Source: Branchiostoma lanceolatum (lineage: Eukaryota; Chordata; Leptocardii; Amphioxiformes; Branchiostomatidae). Taken from it: 64,000 nucleotides of DNA. Both the position numbers and the translations under genes were made by a program. Positions 39,401-51,400 of the stretch are shown here, piece after piece. Under the pieces are notes generated by a model, which was not told the origin of the DNA, did no database searches, and saw only the letters and a list, made by a program, of their open reading frames with translations. Numbering within the stretch: the stretch's first letter is position 1; every line of letters starts with the position of its first letter. The stretch is from positions 16,041,242 to 16,105,241 of the forward strand of contig NC_089730.1 in the NCBI RefSeq assembly GCF_035083965.1. Reading direction: 5' to 3'.

Positions 39401-42400
39401 CCACTACGGCCTCAAAAATGCTATGGAACTACCTTGACCTTTTTTTCCACACAGGGCCCTCCTCCCAATGAGGACTCCCGCCACAAGAGAGATGAAAAGA
39501 GCGTCAACCCGTTTGTGTCACTTGCCAAAAAATGTAAGAAATGTCTTTACATTCCAGATTGTCAAAAGTTTTTAAAAATCTTTCTTGTTCATTTCTGTCA
39601 TATCTTGGCAACGCCACAGAGGCAATACCCAATAGACAAATTCAGAGCAACAAAGTGCTCTTATCAGTACATTGTGTATCAGAATAACTCAGTAGTAAAA
39701 TGTTTGTCCAAGAGTGTGTCCATGGAATTGCCCATAAGCCAATACTGTACATGTGACCTTGTTTATAGGGGCAGCAAAAGACAACAAGATTCTCTACGCA
39801 GCAGTCAGAAGTGACGGAATGCAGAAGAAAACACGGTCACTCATGAACAAGTAAGAAGTTCTTGCTTGAAGAATATTAAAAAAAACTCTTTGTCACAGCC
39901 AAATGTTTTATTCTACGGACGTTTCGGTGACAGTCTGTCACCTTCTTCAGGGCAATTCTGACTGGTGTCTTTGCACTGCAGCTATGGGTGTCGCTGCTTG
40001 CAGATGTGGGACTGTACATAAAAATGTATTCTGTACCTGTACAGCCGGTATAACTGCCCTTCGGCGTAACACACCAGCTGCGCAGGCACACGGCAGCAGC
40101 TGGTTTTATCACACTGTACGGCTTGTCACACCTAACTTATGCACATCTGATCATGACTGCTACCGTTCTTTAAAGCTATTCAGTGAAGATGTTCCTACAG
40201 GACTGTATTGTTGCTTCAAGTATTCACATCGTCAAACTAACTTCTGCAAATGGCTTTGAGTTCTTTATTTCAAGAAGTTCAGAAATGGCACCATGTTTGC
40301 AAAACTGGCCTCGAGAAAGCTTGTTTTGAAACCTTTTAAAAGTGTTGACTTTCTTCCCCACAGACTTGAGATTTATACCACAAAACTGAGGCAAGGTGCT
40401 GAGGGTGCGGACAGGAAGGAACTACAGAAGAAGGTCCAGGACATCCGTGAGGAGATTAACAAGATCACGTGAGTCATCCTCCAGACCATGGAAGATGTGA
40501 TTGGATCTGTACTTATCTTTTGTGCACTAAATTTGTGCCTTAATAATTCACTGTCAACTTCAACTTAAAGTGTTAAAGGGTTTTGAAAGGTGTTAAAGGA
40601 ATACTATGATTTGACTTTGAAACAAACTGGCAGTAAGACAGATTATGAGACATCTGAAAAAACTGTATTAATTGTTGTCTTTTCATTGCACCAGTTTCAT
40701 GTGTTCCTTCTTCTTAAGTGAAGATTGTGCTGTGTCCAGAGCAAGTTCATCTTGAAATTTTGAATGAAAGAAGTGATACTAAACTCTGAATGTGTTTCAT
40801 TGCAGGGAAGAGGCTGATACAGAGCTGTTGGGAGACAGACTGGATCCACACGACTGGGACAAGATTGCTAACGTGGACGTAAGTCAGAAACTTCAGCCAA
40901 CTGGAAAAGTGTCTTTTTTCAAAATCTAGCTTTTATTGCCACTAGATGTCACAGCATATTACAGTATACATCTTTTTACAGTCCAGGGGCCTTGATTTCA
41001 CTGCTAATAGTTTATCTAATTTCGGAAGTAATAGTATCTCTATTTAAAGCCGGGGAATGAAGAGCTCCCTTATAGCAGTACGAAAGAATAAATTTATACG
41101 TATACTGTCTTGCTCAGATAAACTACACTAATCAAGTCTCTGAGTGTATAATAGGAAGAGAACTTAAAAATTGAAGTTGTTTATCTATCCTCTGATATTC
41201 ACTTGTTGGAAATTATTTCTGTTGATTCATTGTCCTTGCTAAATCTACATTTTTTGTATTCCATGTCCAGTTTGATGGTGCGTATACCCCGAGTGCCTGT
41301 CAGCTACATTGGCAGAGCGTAGCTCATCCCTCGATAAACCAGAAGAACTGGACCGAGCAGGAAACGAGTCGTCTGGAGGCCATAGCTGCCAAACACGGGG
41401 CTGAGGACTGGGTAACGATAGCTCAGGAGCTGGGGGTGAGTTCAGTCTGTAATCTCTTCTGAAGCAGGGGAAAATGGAGGAGGGGGGGAGGGATGGCCGA
41501 GGGAAGGAAGGACAGATGAATGGTTAATTTGCACAGCACTGACATACTGTAATGTGTTTAATATTGCAGTCAGTAATTTTATTGGTTGGGGGGAAGGGAG
41601 TAGTTCACGGCATATGATTTTAACAGTGGGAACAAACATCACAAATGTTAGTGATTGAATATTTGCGATGATGAAATTGTAGCGGTTGACTAGTGATCGA
41701 TAAGTAGCTAAAATTAAGTTACCCTTAACAAATCAAGAATTACAGTAGTCATTATAACTTGCTTTGGCAGAGCTCAATCTCTGGAAATTTAGCATGAAAA
41801 AAAGTGTTAGTCACTGTGTTTGAGATGTGTGGCGTATTCTTTTCCCACCACAGACGGGTCGAACTGCTATCCAGTGCCTGCGGAAATACCAGACAGATAT
41901 TAATAGTGAACTGAGGAAGAGGTTAGTATTACTAAGCTTTGATGTCATTGGATATATATGCATGTCATGTCTAGTTAAAGGGAAAATTTTACATTTTGCT
42001 GACCGTAGCATTTTGTAAAATTCCACTTTATAGCAATGGGTATAGAACATCTTAATGTACATGTACATTCATTGGGAAATCATGTGTTCTTGAAGACTTT
42101 CTAAATTGGTTTTACTTCAGCAAACAATGTATAACTCGTATTGAAATAAAACATCATGTATTTAAGTGTTCCTTTCTTCTTGTTTCTGTAGGAAATGGAG
42201 TCCTGAGGAAGATCAATTGTTGACAGAACTGGTGGAGAAACTCAGACTGGGAGACTACATTCCATATCAACAAAGTATGTAGCTCAGTTCACCTGGCGCA
42301 TAAAGTTAACTTAGTACAGTTTAAGAAACCTTGTCACAGTTTTCTATCTTTTGATAACCAATAACTGTGTTTGCTTTTTATCTATGACTCATATATGAGT

Positions 42401-45400
42401 ATGAGTAGATGGAAATACCTTGAAATGAACAGCCCACATCCTCAGCAGCAGGGTGTTTGTCCCAGAATCCAAAGGTCCTGGGTTCGAATCCCCCGACATG
42501 CCATCGATGTTGAGCCTTTGGGAAAGGCACTTAACACGACTTTCCTCACTCCACCCAGATATGAAAATGGGTGCCTGACTTTGGTTGGGGAGGTAAAGGC
42601 AGTGGAAGGAGAGGGATGGGCTCCTCCTTCCAATAACGTGCCCTAGACACAGTGGATAACAACCCACTGCCCAAATGGCTTCAAAAAGACTATGAGACTA
42701 CATGTACCTTTACCACATCTACAGAGCCCAGATGACTGCTCTTAATTCAGCTGGATCCATGATCACACCTCACTCTACTTCTCCTGCTCCCATGTAGTTG
42801 CTTACTTTATGGAGGGGAGGACCATCACCCAGTGTTGTCACCGCTGGGCCAAGACTCTCGACCCCAACGTGGTCAAGGGGAAATGGAGCGTCGATGAGGA
42901 CATTGTAAGTCCTGCTCGCTTTCAACAGCTTCAAATATCATAGCTTTACAACCCTATCATAGCTTTAAAAGATGTTATTTTATGTAGCTCTCTCAACTTG
43001 TATCATGGCATTGTCATCTCACTCACTCACTCACTGGATATCTGTATATGTACATGTGTATGTTTGTATTACATTTTTCTAACTTATAGCTACATGTATA
43101 CACAGCTGAACAAGTTATGAGTTTAAAAAGACATTGAAATGCCAATTAGAACAAGCGCTTTGCTACTATAGGTGGAAAACCCTAATGCTTGTGATGATGA
43201 CATTTTAGAAAACATGCAGTCCAGTTTTCGAAAACATTATCCTGCATTGTTTCCCTCTAGGCCCTCCTGACAGCCGTAGCCAAGTTTGGTGCCAAGGACT
43301 GGTGGAAGATTTCCCGACTTGTTTCCGGCAGAACAGATGCACAAGTCAGAGAGAGGTAAGGTTAAGGTTTAGCCACTTTACTGTACTGGAAATTCATTTG
43401 AGTTGTGTCGTTGTAAAAGGTTTGCAGTAGCTTTGAATTTTCGGTTAAATCTGTATGAATTAGCATGTTTATTGTGCTTATACATTTTGTGTAGTTATTC
43501 AAAAGCTGCCAGACCAACCTCATCTGGCCCCTTAGAAGGAGGGGTCTGCTAGAATCAATGACTGTCTTATTTCATTTGTACTCATCTGTACTTGACCCCA
43601 CAGGTATGTGAATGTGCTAGACCCTGAGATCAAAAGAGGCCCCTTTACGTATTACGAGGACAAACAAGTCTTGGCGCTCTATGAGAAGTATGGACCAGGT
43701 ATGTATACAGTTAAGCCATGACCGTTGTAGACTTGTTTTCAATGTCATTGTTCTAGCATTGTCAAAACACCTCTGAACTGTTTGTTCACCATTTCTTAGA
43801 CTGTTACCTTTTTAACAATAGTGCAACACACATGATTTGCAACTTAGAATTTGAGTGTTTGAATTTAATGCTAGTACTATCCACACCTGGGATATCCCTA
43901 TACCTCTACTGGTAGCAGCCTCACACTGATTCCAATTGGTTGCTAACTGGGAGACCCCGGTCCAAATCCTGGGAAGGGCATCCCTGGTGGAGATGCACCT
44001 GTTTTTTGGAAGGGACGTAAAGTTGGGTCCCGTGTTCAAGGAGGTGCCATGAGCACATTAATGGGGAAGGGCTAGCAACCCCTCCCTGTAAGAATACACC
44101 CTGCTACAGAAACAGCAAGGAAACTTGCTGACAGGAAACTTGCTGAGCACTTCTGAGCTTCACAACAACTATCCACACCTATTATACAGAATTCTATTGA
44201 TTCACCCATGGATTATTCCCCCTCCCACCTCACCGTGCCCCCCTCCCCCTCCAGCCTGGTCCACCATTGCTAATGAGATCCCCGGGCGGACAGACTGTAT
44301 GGTCCTGAGAAGGTTCGAGCTACTGCTGAAGCAGAGAAATATGGTGAGCAAAACATTAACAGATTTACTAGAAAATAATCCTGAACTTCTAAATAATATG
44401 CAAGCTTTGCATGCCCTTATGATGGCTGTTTCTTTGCTTCCGAAGATCATTTGATGTGTGCAGTTTTCTTGGTGACCTCTTCATCTCCAACTTCAAGCTT
44501 TGGCAAAAATGGCCGTTCTGTCTTCGGCCCACCTACAACTTTGACTCTTGCAGCACAACACCATACCTGTATTTTTTGTCCATAGCTAAAGCTAATCTGG
44601 CCCTTCCTTCCTCAGACATACCTCCCCCTGGTACGTAAGCCCAATGCCCCTGTGGAGCGCCACTCTGATAGGACCATGGCCAAGTACCTCGGCATGTCCA
44701 TGCCAGAACTACTGAAGAGACGAGAGAAAAGGCTGGCTATGGAGGAGGCACAGGACAAGGAGCAGATGTCTAAAAAGGTAAACAACATACCTCTAAGGCT
44801 CTAATGTTATTTTTTATGATAACCTTTGCCTGGAAGGTTGTTTTTTGGTGTGTTTCTCAACATGTATAAGGAGAAATTCAAACTCTACAACTGGATAAAA
44901 ATTCGGAGATTTATTTCCGGACGTTTCGAGTGACATCCATCACTCTTCTTCAGCGTCACTAAAGTGAACTAGCAGAACGAACCAGTACTTATATACAATA
45001 ACTAGAAAAAACGGTTTTTACATGGCAAATCACACAGTCATGCATAAGCGACATTGTAATGTAAAATAAGTTAGGAAGATTCCTATGGTAAGACAACATT
45101 GTAAGACAACATCATGACTGTGTGATTTGCCATGTAAAAACCGTTTTTTCTAGTTATTGTAAATAAGTACTGGTTAGTTCTGGTAGTTCACTTTAGTGAC
45201 GCTGAAGAAGAGTGATGGATGTCACTCGAAACGTCGGAAATAAATCTCCAAATTTTTATCCAGTTGTAGAGTTTGAATTTCTCCTTATATATTGTTTACC
45301 TGGATGTCTAACCTTCACAAACGTTTCTCAACATGATAACTCTAGAATACCTGGGTGGATTGTCTTGATATTTGGTATGTGGGTAGGCCTTGATGGCTTG

Positions 45401-48400
45401 TTATGGTACTGCAGCAGAGCGTCTGGTTTTGATATCTCGTGTTCTAGACATGCTCAGTTTGGCCATGATTTTGAGTGGAAGATAGCTCTTATTTTATTAT
45501 CATGGTATATTATACCATGACTCAGCAAACTTATTTTGTTATTAACCTGTCTGTTCCCCACTTCCTGCCCATCCCTGTGCACAGCAACAGGAAGACAAGA
45601 AGCCAAACAGAGAGAAGCTACAGCGCCTGATCGAGCTGTACAAGCAGAAGAAGAAAGATGAGCTGGAGGCCCCTGAACCCGAGCAGAAACCTGATCGGAA
45701 AACCCAGAAGATTCATCTCCTTGTAAGTCTCCTTCTCGTCTGTTGAAAGACTTACACAAGATTATTACAAGAATGTCATCAAATTTATGGAAAAGGAGTT
45801 TTAGTTTCTGCCTGGCTTGGGTTGTGACATCATGTAGCTCTGTTTAGCCGTTATATGATTATGTAAAGCCTTATGCTCGTCTATCAAAAGACTAAAATAA
45901 ATGCAACATTGAAAGAATTACATGAGAGTTGTGGTAAATGAAATTTTATTTTCAGCTTTTGGCCTGGCTTAATTATAAGTAATGTGACATTGATGATCAT
46001 CAGTGTTCTAATTATAAGCTCTGTTTAGCATTCGTATGATTGTGAAGAAGCCACCAGTATGAGTTAACCACTAAGGAAAACATACCTTTTGGTCCGATAG
46101 TTGATACTTGTAATTAAGATTTGATGTTTTTGTAAAATGATGATGTACATGTATGCATGTTTTGCACCTTCTAAGCAATTAAAACTGTAATATTGTCCAA
46201 ATGTCTTACCATCATTTTTTTCAGTCAACTTTGAAACATTAAGCCCATATATCTTCTTGTCCTTCTATGTTGACTTCCTTTAGCAAGTTTGAAAAGACTT
46301 TATGATTTTACAGCTTACTACAACAAAGAAGGGGAAGGGAGGATTGCCGCGTCGGGATCCACGTCTGGACATCATAGAGCCCGCGATCCTGGAACTCCTG
46401 AAACCGCCTCCCGAAAAAGTCGTCAAACTGGCTTCTGGGAGGCCACGTCGACACAAGAGCAACCGTAAGTCTGGATTTCTGATAGAGCGGGTTCGTTTTG
46501 GTAATGCTAGACTAAGACTTAGTGTTTCTATCTGGCCACGAAAAGATAATACAAAATTTAATGTACAAATATATTTGAAAAGATTTTCTATGTACATGTA
46601 TTTACATGTACATGTCTGTTAAATGAAGTTTGTCATCTAATCCTTCAATGTAGAATAACAAAATACAATTCGTGCTGTTCCCAGGGGATGTGTTGGTGAA
46701 AAAGCTGGCTGCATCTGCCCCACCCAGCAAGCCCATCTTTACCCATCTACTGAAGGTCAGTAGAACTTCAAACTGTGGTGGTTTGTGCTGTTAGGGAAAA
46801 CAGCAGTAGAGGGGGATACAAACTCAATCACATCTGGGACCACAGTCTAGCCACAATGCTATCAATGTAGCTATAGGCTTTGATAAGAATTTATCAAAAC
46901 AGAAGGTTTTACTTCTGACCAGCCAAAAATTGCAATTTTGAAATTGTATAAACACCCAAGTGAATTGTTGTACTGTGCCAATGAAATTTTGATTAAAGAC
47001 AGTCGAACATGTTCTAGTGACCACCTCTGCAAAAGGACCACCTATCCACGTTTCGTTGGAAACTTGGATAGTCTTTGCCATTAAGTATAAAGTGACCACC
47101 TGTCTATTGTGGCCACTTTCTTCAACTGCCCTGAATGGTGACTATACTTCAATTTAACTGTAATTGTAGCAAAGCCACATTACACTGCAAGCTACATTAA
47201 CGGTTGTACTTGAAAAAGCATCATGATTTGCCTCAAGTGAGAAGTTAAGAAGTTTTTGGTGACATCTCAGGGGCTAGCCTAATGGTATATAGTATTGTCG
47301 CTATTTACCCAGGCTCTACACATCGACATCCCCGGTGCCTTGGGTATGATCAAGGAGCGTCAGAAGCAGCATGCCACCCTCACTGGGAAGGAGAAGATCA
47401 AAGACCAGCTGAAGGCACGACATCCTAAAAAGATTCCCATCGTGCAGCATGTACTCCTCCCAGGTACGCGGGAACTCATCTCCAAGCAGATGTAGCAGTA
47501 CTAGTGGAGCTTGCTAAGACCAAATCTGGTAGATTTGAAAAAAAGTTTTTATGGAGGTACACATTGGTTGCAGATACCTAAATGGCAACATTAAAGAAGT
47601 CACTGCCACTGCTAACCAACGACCGGAACCTTTGCTTGGAGAATACTCTGGAATCATATTTGTAGAAATGTGCAATAATTTGAGTGTGATGTAGTTGTGA
47701 TTGTCAACATATTACCTACTAAATATGGAATGTTTTACAGGATTACATCCTTAGAAGGTTCAACATGCTGATTAAGTTTTGAAGTTATTCTGGTCAATTC
47801 GGATTTACACAAAAAAAGTCTACTAGTAATATTTTAGATTATACATGAAAGCACATAGCCTGGTTTCAACCAAGCCCCGTGTCCGCTCGCCGCCTGTAAC
47901 GGCTATCCACCCACGGAGCTTGGTGGGAAGCGCCGGTAACTCAAGGGAATCCTCCTTTCTAAATATGGATAATCTATCCAGCCGTCATCAGCCCACAGAG
48001 CTGCCTGCCCAGACCAGACTCTAGTTGCTAAGGATCTATTGCTGTTGCTATCCAGTGATTGACAGCTGCAGATGTCTGATCTGCAAGTGGTAGGAAGAGA
48101 GTTTCACAGGCCATTTCTCTGTACTTAAAACATTTTTCGGCAGTCAAGTCTTTTCTTGTTGGATTTTCAAACTTGGTTTTTGATGTGGGAGAAACTGACA
48201 TTGTCTGCCTCTAAAGGAACAGATAAACTAAGTAGGTTTAAAATCCCTTTTAACCGGCATGGATGCATCTCATTTCTCACCCTCCCAACATCTGGATCTC
48301 ATTTCCCATCCCTTTCTCCCCGTCTGCCTGTGTGACAGCTAACAGACATGCTAACTAGGTGGTTTCTATGGCAATGGGAGCCTAGCTGAAATCCTGCCCT

Positions 48401-51400
48401 ATGATTGGTGTTACCATTTTTGATAACAGCTCTCCTGGCTTAGAGCAACCAGCGCACAAACTCCGCGGGGAGGGGAGAGCAACCCCCGGACAGCTGGAGT
48501 TTGCGTTATACAGACTAGAAAGCACAAAGCTGGAAATGTCTTTCTTATCGGTCACATTGGTCATCAATTCTTCTTCATATACATTTGTAGTGTGTTGATT
48601 ACAGAATGACCTTGATTGCATTACCTTCATACTTCAGGCATATAACTTATAGACTTTTCTGTCTTTCTTCCTGCGCAGTGCCAACAGTTACTGTAGCTGC
48701 AGGGAACCAACCTGGCCAGGCTGTGCCAAGGCCTGCCACACTGCTGCCACCACAGCAAGTCAGGACAGCAGCAACACCAGGTCCAGCTGCTCTAGGCATT
48801 CAGGTCCTCCAAGCACCGATTCTGCAGCAGAAGCCTCTAACTGTTGCCCAACTAACGGCTGTGGGAAAGACAGGTGTTCAGCAGCAGGCGTCAGCTTTAG
48901 TAGGAGCACAAGCTGTCCAGAAAGTCAACGAAACAGCAAGTTCTAGCATCATTCCACCAGCTAGTCCATCTGCTGTTCCAGCCTCCAAAGCTGGTCCCAG
49001 TGCTGTTCCTACAGCCAGTCCCAGTGCTGCTACCACTGCTGGACCCAGTGCTACTGTCTCTGCTGTTCCCAATACTGCTACTACTAGTACTGCTAGTCCC
49101 AGTACTACAGCAACTAGCACTGCTAGCCCAAGTGCTACAGCAACTAGCACTGCTGGTCCCAGTGTTATTGTCTCTGCTGTTCCCAGTACAACAACTGCTG
49201 TCCCTACAGGAGATGTCAGTGCTATTCCTACAGCGGGATCCAGTGTTGTTCCTGAGGACGGTGCTGTCTCCAACACAGCCAAACCTCAAGCAGCCCTCCC
49301 ACAGGTAGGGAAACAGATATATAAGTCTTGCACTTTTAAACAAAACTTGGCTTTAAAAAGAATGCAAAGATACCATTAAGACATACTACACTCCAGGCAC
49401 TGACCACTACAGATTACAGACTTGATGGTCACATAGAAATAATGTGCATGTACAGAGATAAATGTCCTATGAATATATATGATCTTGCCATTGAACTGAG
49501 TTACCCACTATCTGTTTCAGGTTGTGAATGTGATGGTGACAGGGAAGCCAGACAAACCTGGGGAAAATGTGCCAAACGTTGGTCAGTTTCTGATCGTGCT
49601 GCCTGCAGGGGTGAAGATGATCCGACCCCCTACCTTGATGCCTGCTGCGCAGTTACAGTCAGCACAGCTAGGTGGCGCTGCACAGCAAGGAATAAGGGCT
49701 GCTCTGCCCATTGCTAGCTATAGTACAGCGAACACTGTGGAAGAGACTGGTACCCCAGCAAACACTTCACAGGGGACTGGTACCCCAGCAAACACTACAG
49801 AAGAGACCAGTGCTTCAGCAATCACTTCTCAAGGGACTGGTGCCTCAACAAACACTACACAAGAAACTGGTGCCTCTGTGAATACTACACCAACTACTGA
49901 TACCTCAGTGAACACTACACCAACTACTGGTACTCGAGTGATGAAAGCAAGCAGCTCTGAAACACAAAGTTTACAAGACAGACCAGAAGGGCTGGTTAGC
50001 TTGGCACAGGTAGCAGCAAAGGTGGCTGCTGAGAAAGAAGCAAAACAAATCTCAGCCGGAAAAAAAGACTTAACAACTCCCAAAACTCCAATCAGCAACC
50101 CCTCGACTCCTAAACGTAAGACACCTAAACGGAAAACTCCAGCATCAACTAAAACTCCGTCAAGATCTCCTAAGTCTACTCCTGCTGCTGCAAAGACACC
50201 ACAGACTGTGCCTAAGGTTGTACCATTACAACCAGCCAAGTCTGCCACGAAACAGATCGCACCGAAAGTTCCTATTGTTACCAGAGCCGCGCCCACTGCA
50301 CCGGTCGTCCCGGTAACGATCGCCCGCCCACCGCAATACCCCATCAGTGCAAAGGTCGTGAGGGCACCCAGCAGGAAGGTGACGAAGGTCAAACTCCTGG
50401 CCCCTAACTCTGCGACCTTGAACGGGTTCAAGTCGTTGTTGCTGGGTCGGAAGAAGCTGGTGGCCGAGTTTGAGAAGCTGGTATCCGTCAGACAGGCAAG
50501 AACTGCAGGTGTGTTCATCGATACGTCATACAAACAGACATGAAATGTTTTATGGTGAACACATTGATTATGAATTTGTTCAGTTAATATTTTCTCAAAT
50601 ATGTCAATCCGTGAATAGCTCCACCAGGTTTGTAAGTCACTTAATAACAAAACTCTTTGTACGCAATCAAGTGATTTATATTTATTCCACCAACGTTTCA
50701 ATGGCCGTCCCCTTCAGATCTAGATTTGCCTGGAGAAAGGTGATCGATGGTCACTGAAATGTGGGTGTGAATAAAACAGTTGCATACAAAGAGTTTCGTT
50801 ATTCTTGTTTATATCAATATTTCGGAAGGGGATAGAACAGTTGGAGATTTGTCAAAAAACTTTAGAAGCAACTTCGATAACAAAAGTTTTAGCCAAACAC
50901 ACATTGAATCTTTCCAGTGGTTGATACTCAACTTTCTCATGTGTCCAACTCAGGGCTAGTTTTTGGACCCAAGACCCAAGGTGCTGCCCCTGCCACACCG
51001 TCCAGGTCATCAGATGGCATCGCTGGCTTTAATGATTCCAGCAGTGAAACATCTTCAAGACCAGGTACATGTACTTCTTACTTACTCATAAACTGGAGAA
51101 GATGAAGACTCTTAGAAGGAAACATTCATTAATATCAACCCCCACTGGAATAACCCAGTCTTGTTTGTCGTTAATTTTCAATAGACGGATTTGAACCACG
51201 CAGGAGGATTTTGCTCACAAAGTGTCTTTTGTCATTGCACACGTCCGTAAAGAATAGAACATTCCCGAGCCCAGCCAGGTGTCACAGCATCTCAAGGTTA
51301 TTCACTTCCCCCAGGTGGCCCGGCGCCGCACACATGCCGTCAAACACTCCTGGATATCGCTTTACACTGTCGGTGGCTATTCTCTTTCCTCACTTGCGTA

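Larger units (their letters stand above)
40836..44343 (+). other. Myb repeat region of SNAPC4 (four and a half repeats over eight exons)
   Basis: Genomic extent of the DNA-binding region. The half repeat is DPHDWDKIANVDFDG..CQLHW (exons 9-10). The full repeats begin at KNWTEQE, RKWSPEED, GKWSVDED and RGPFTYYED and carry spaced aromatic residues (W or Y/F at each helix). Repeat ends keep R-T-x-x-Q-C/V-x-x-R/K/Y (GRTAIQCLRKY, GRTITQCCHRW, GRTDAQVRERY, GRTDCMVLRRF). In the last repeat the first Trp is replaced by Phe (GPFTYYED), and MVLRRF replaces the usual Q-C. Confidence 0.9.

Noticed and set aside
48878-49282. Minus-strand frame of 134 codons opposite SNAPC4 exon 22
   Set aside because: It is the antisense of a low-complexity Ala/Ser/Thr/Pro coding repeat.
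49829-50701. Minus-strand frame of 290 codons opposite SNAPC4 exon 23
   Set aside because: The sense strand encodes SNAPC4 with correct splice sites at 49521 and 50508; the antisense frame is a by-product of the repeats.
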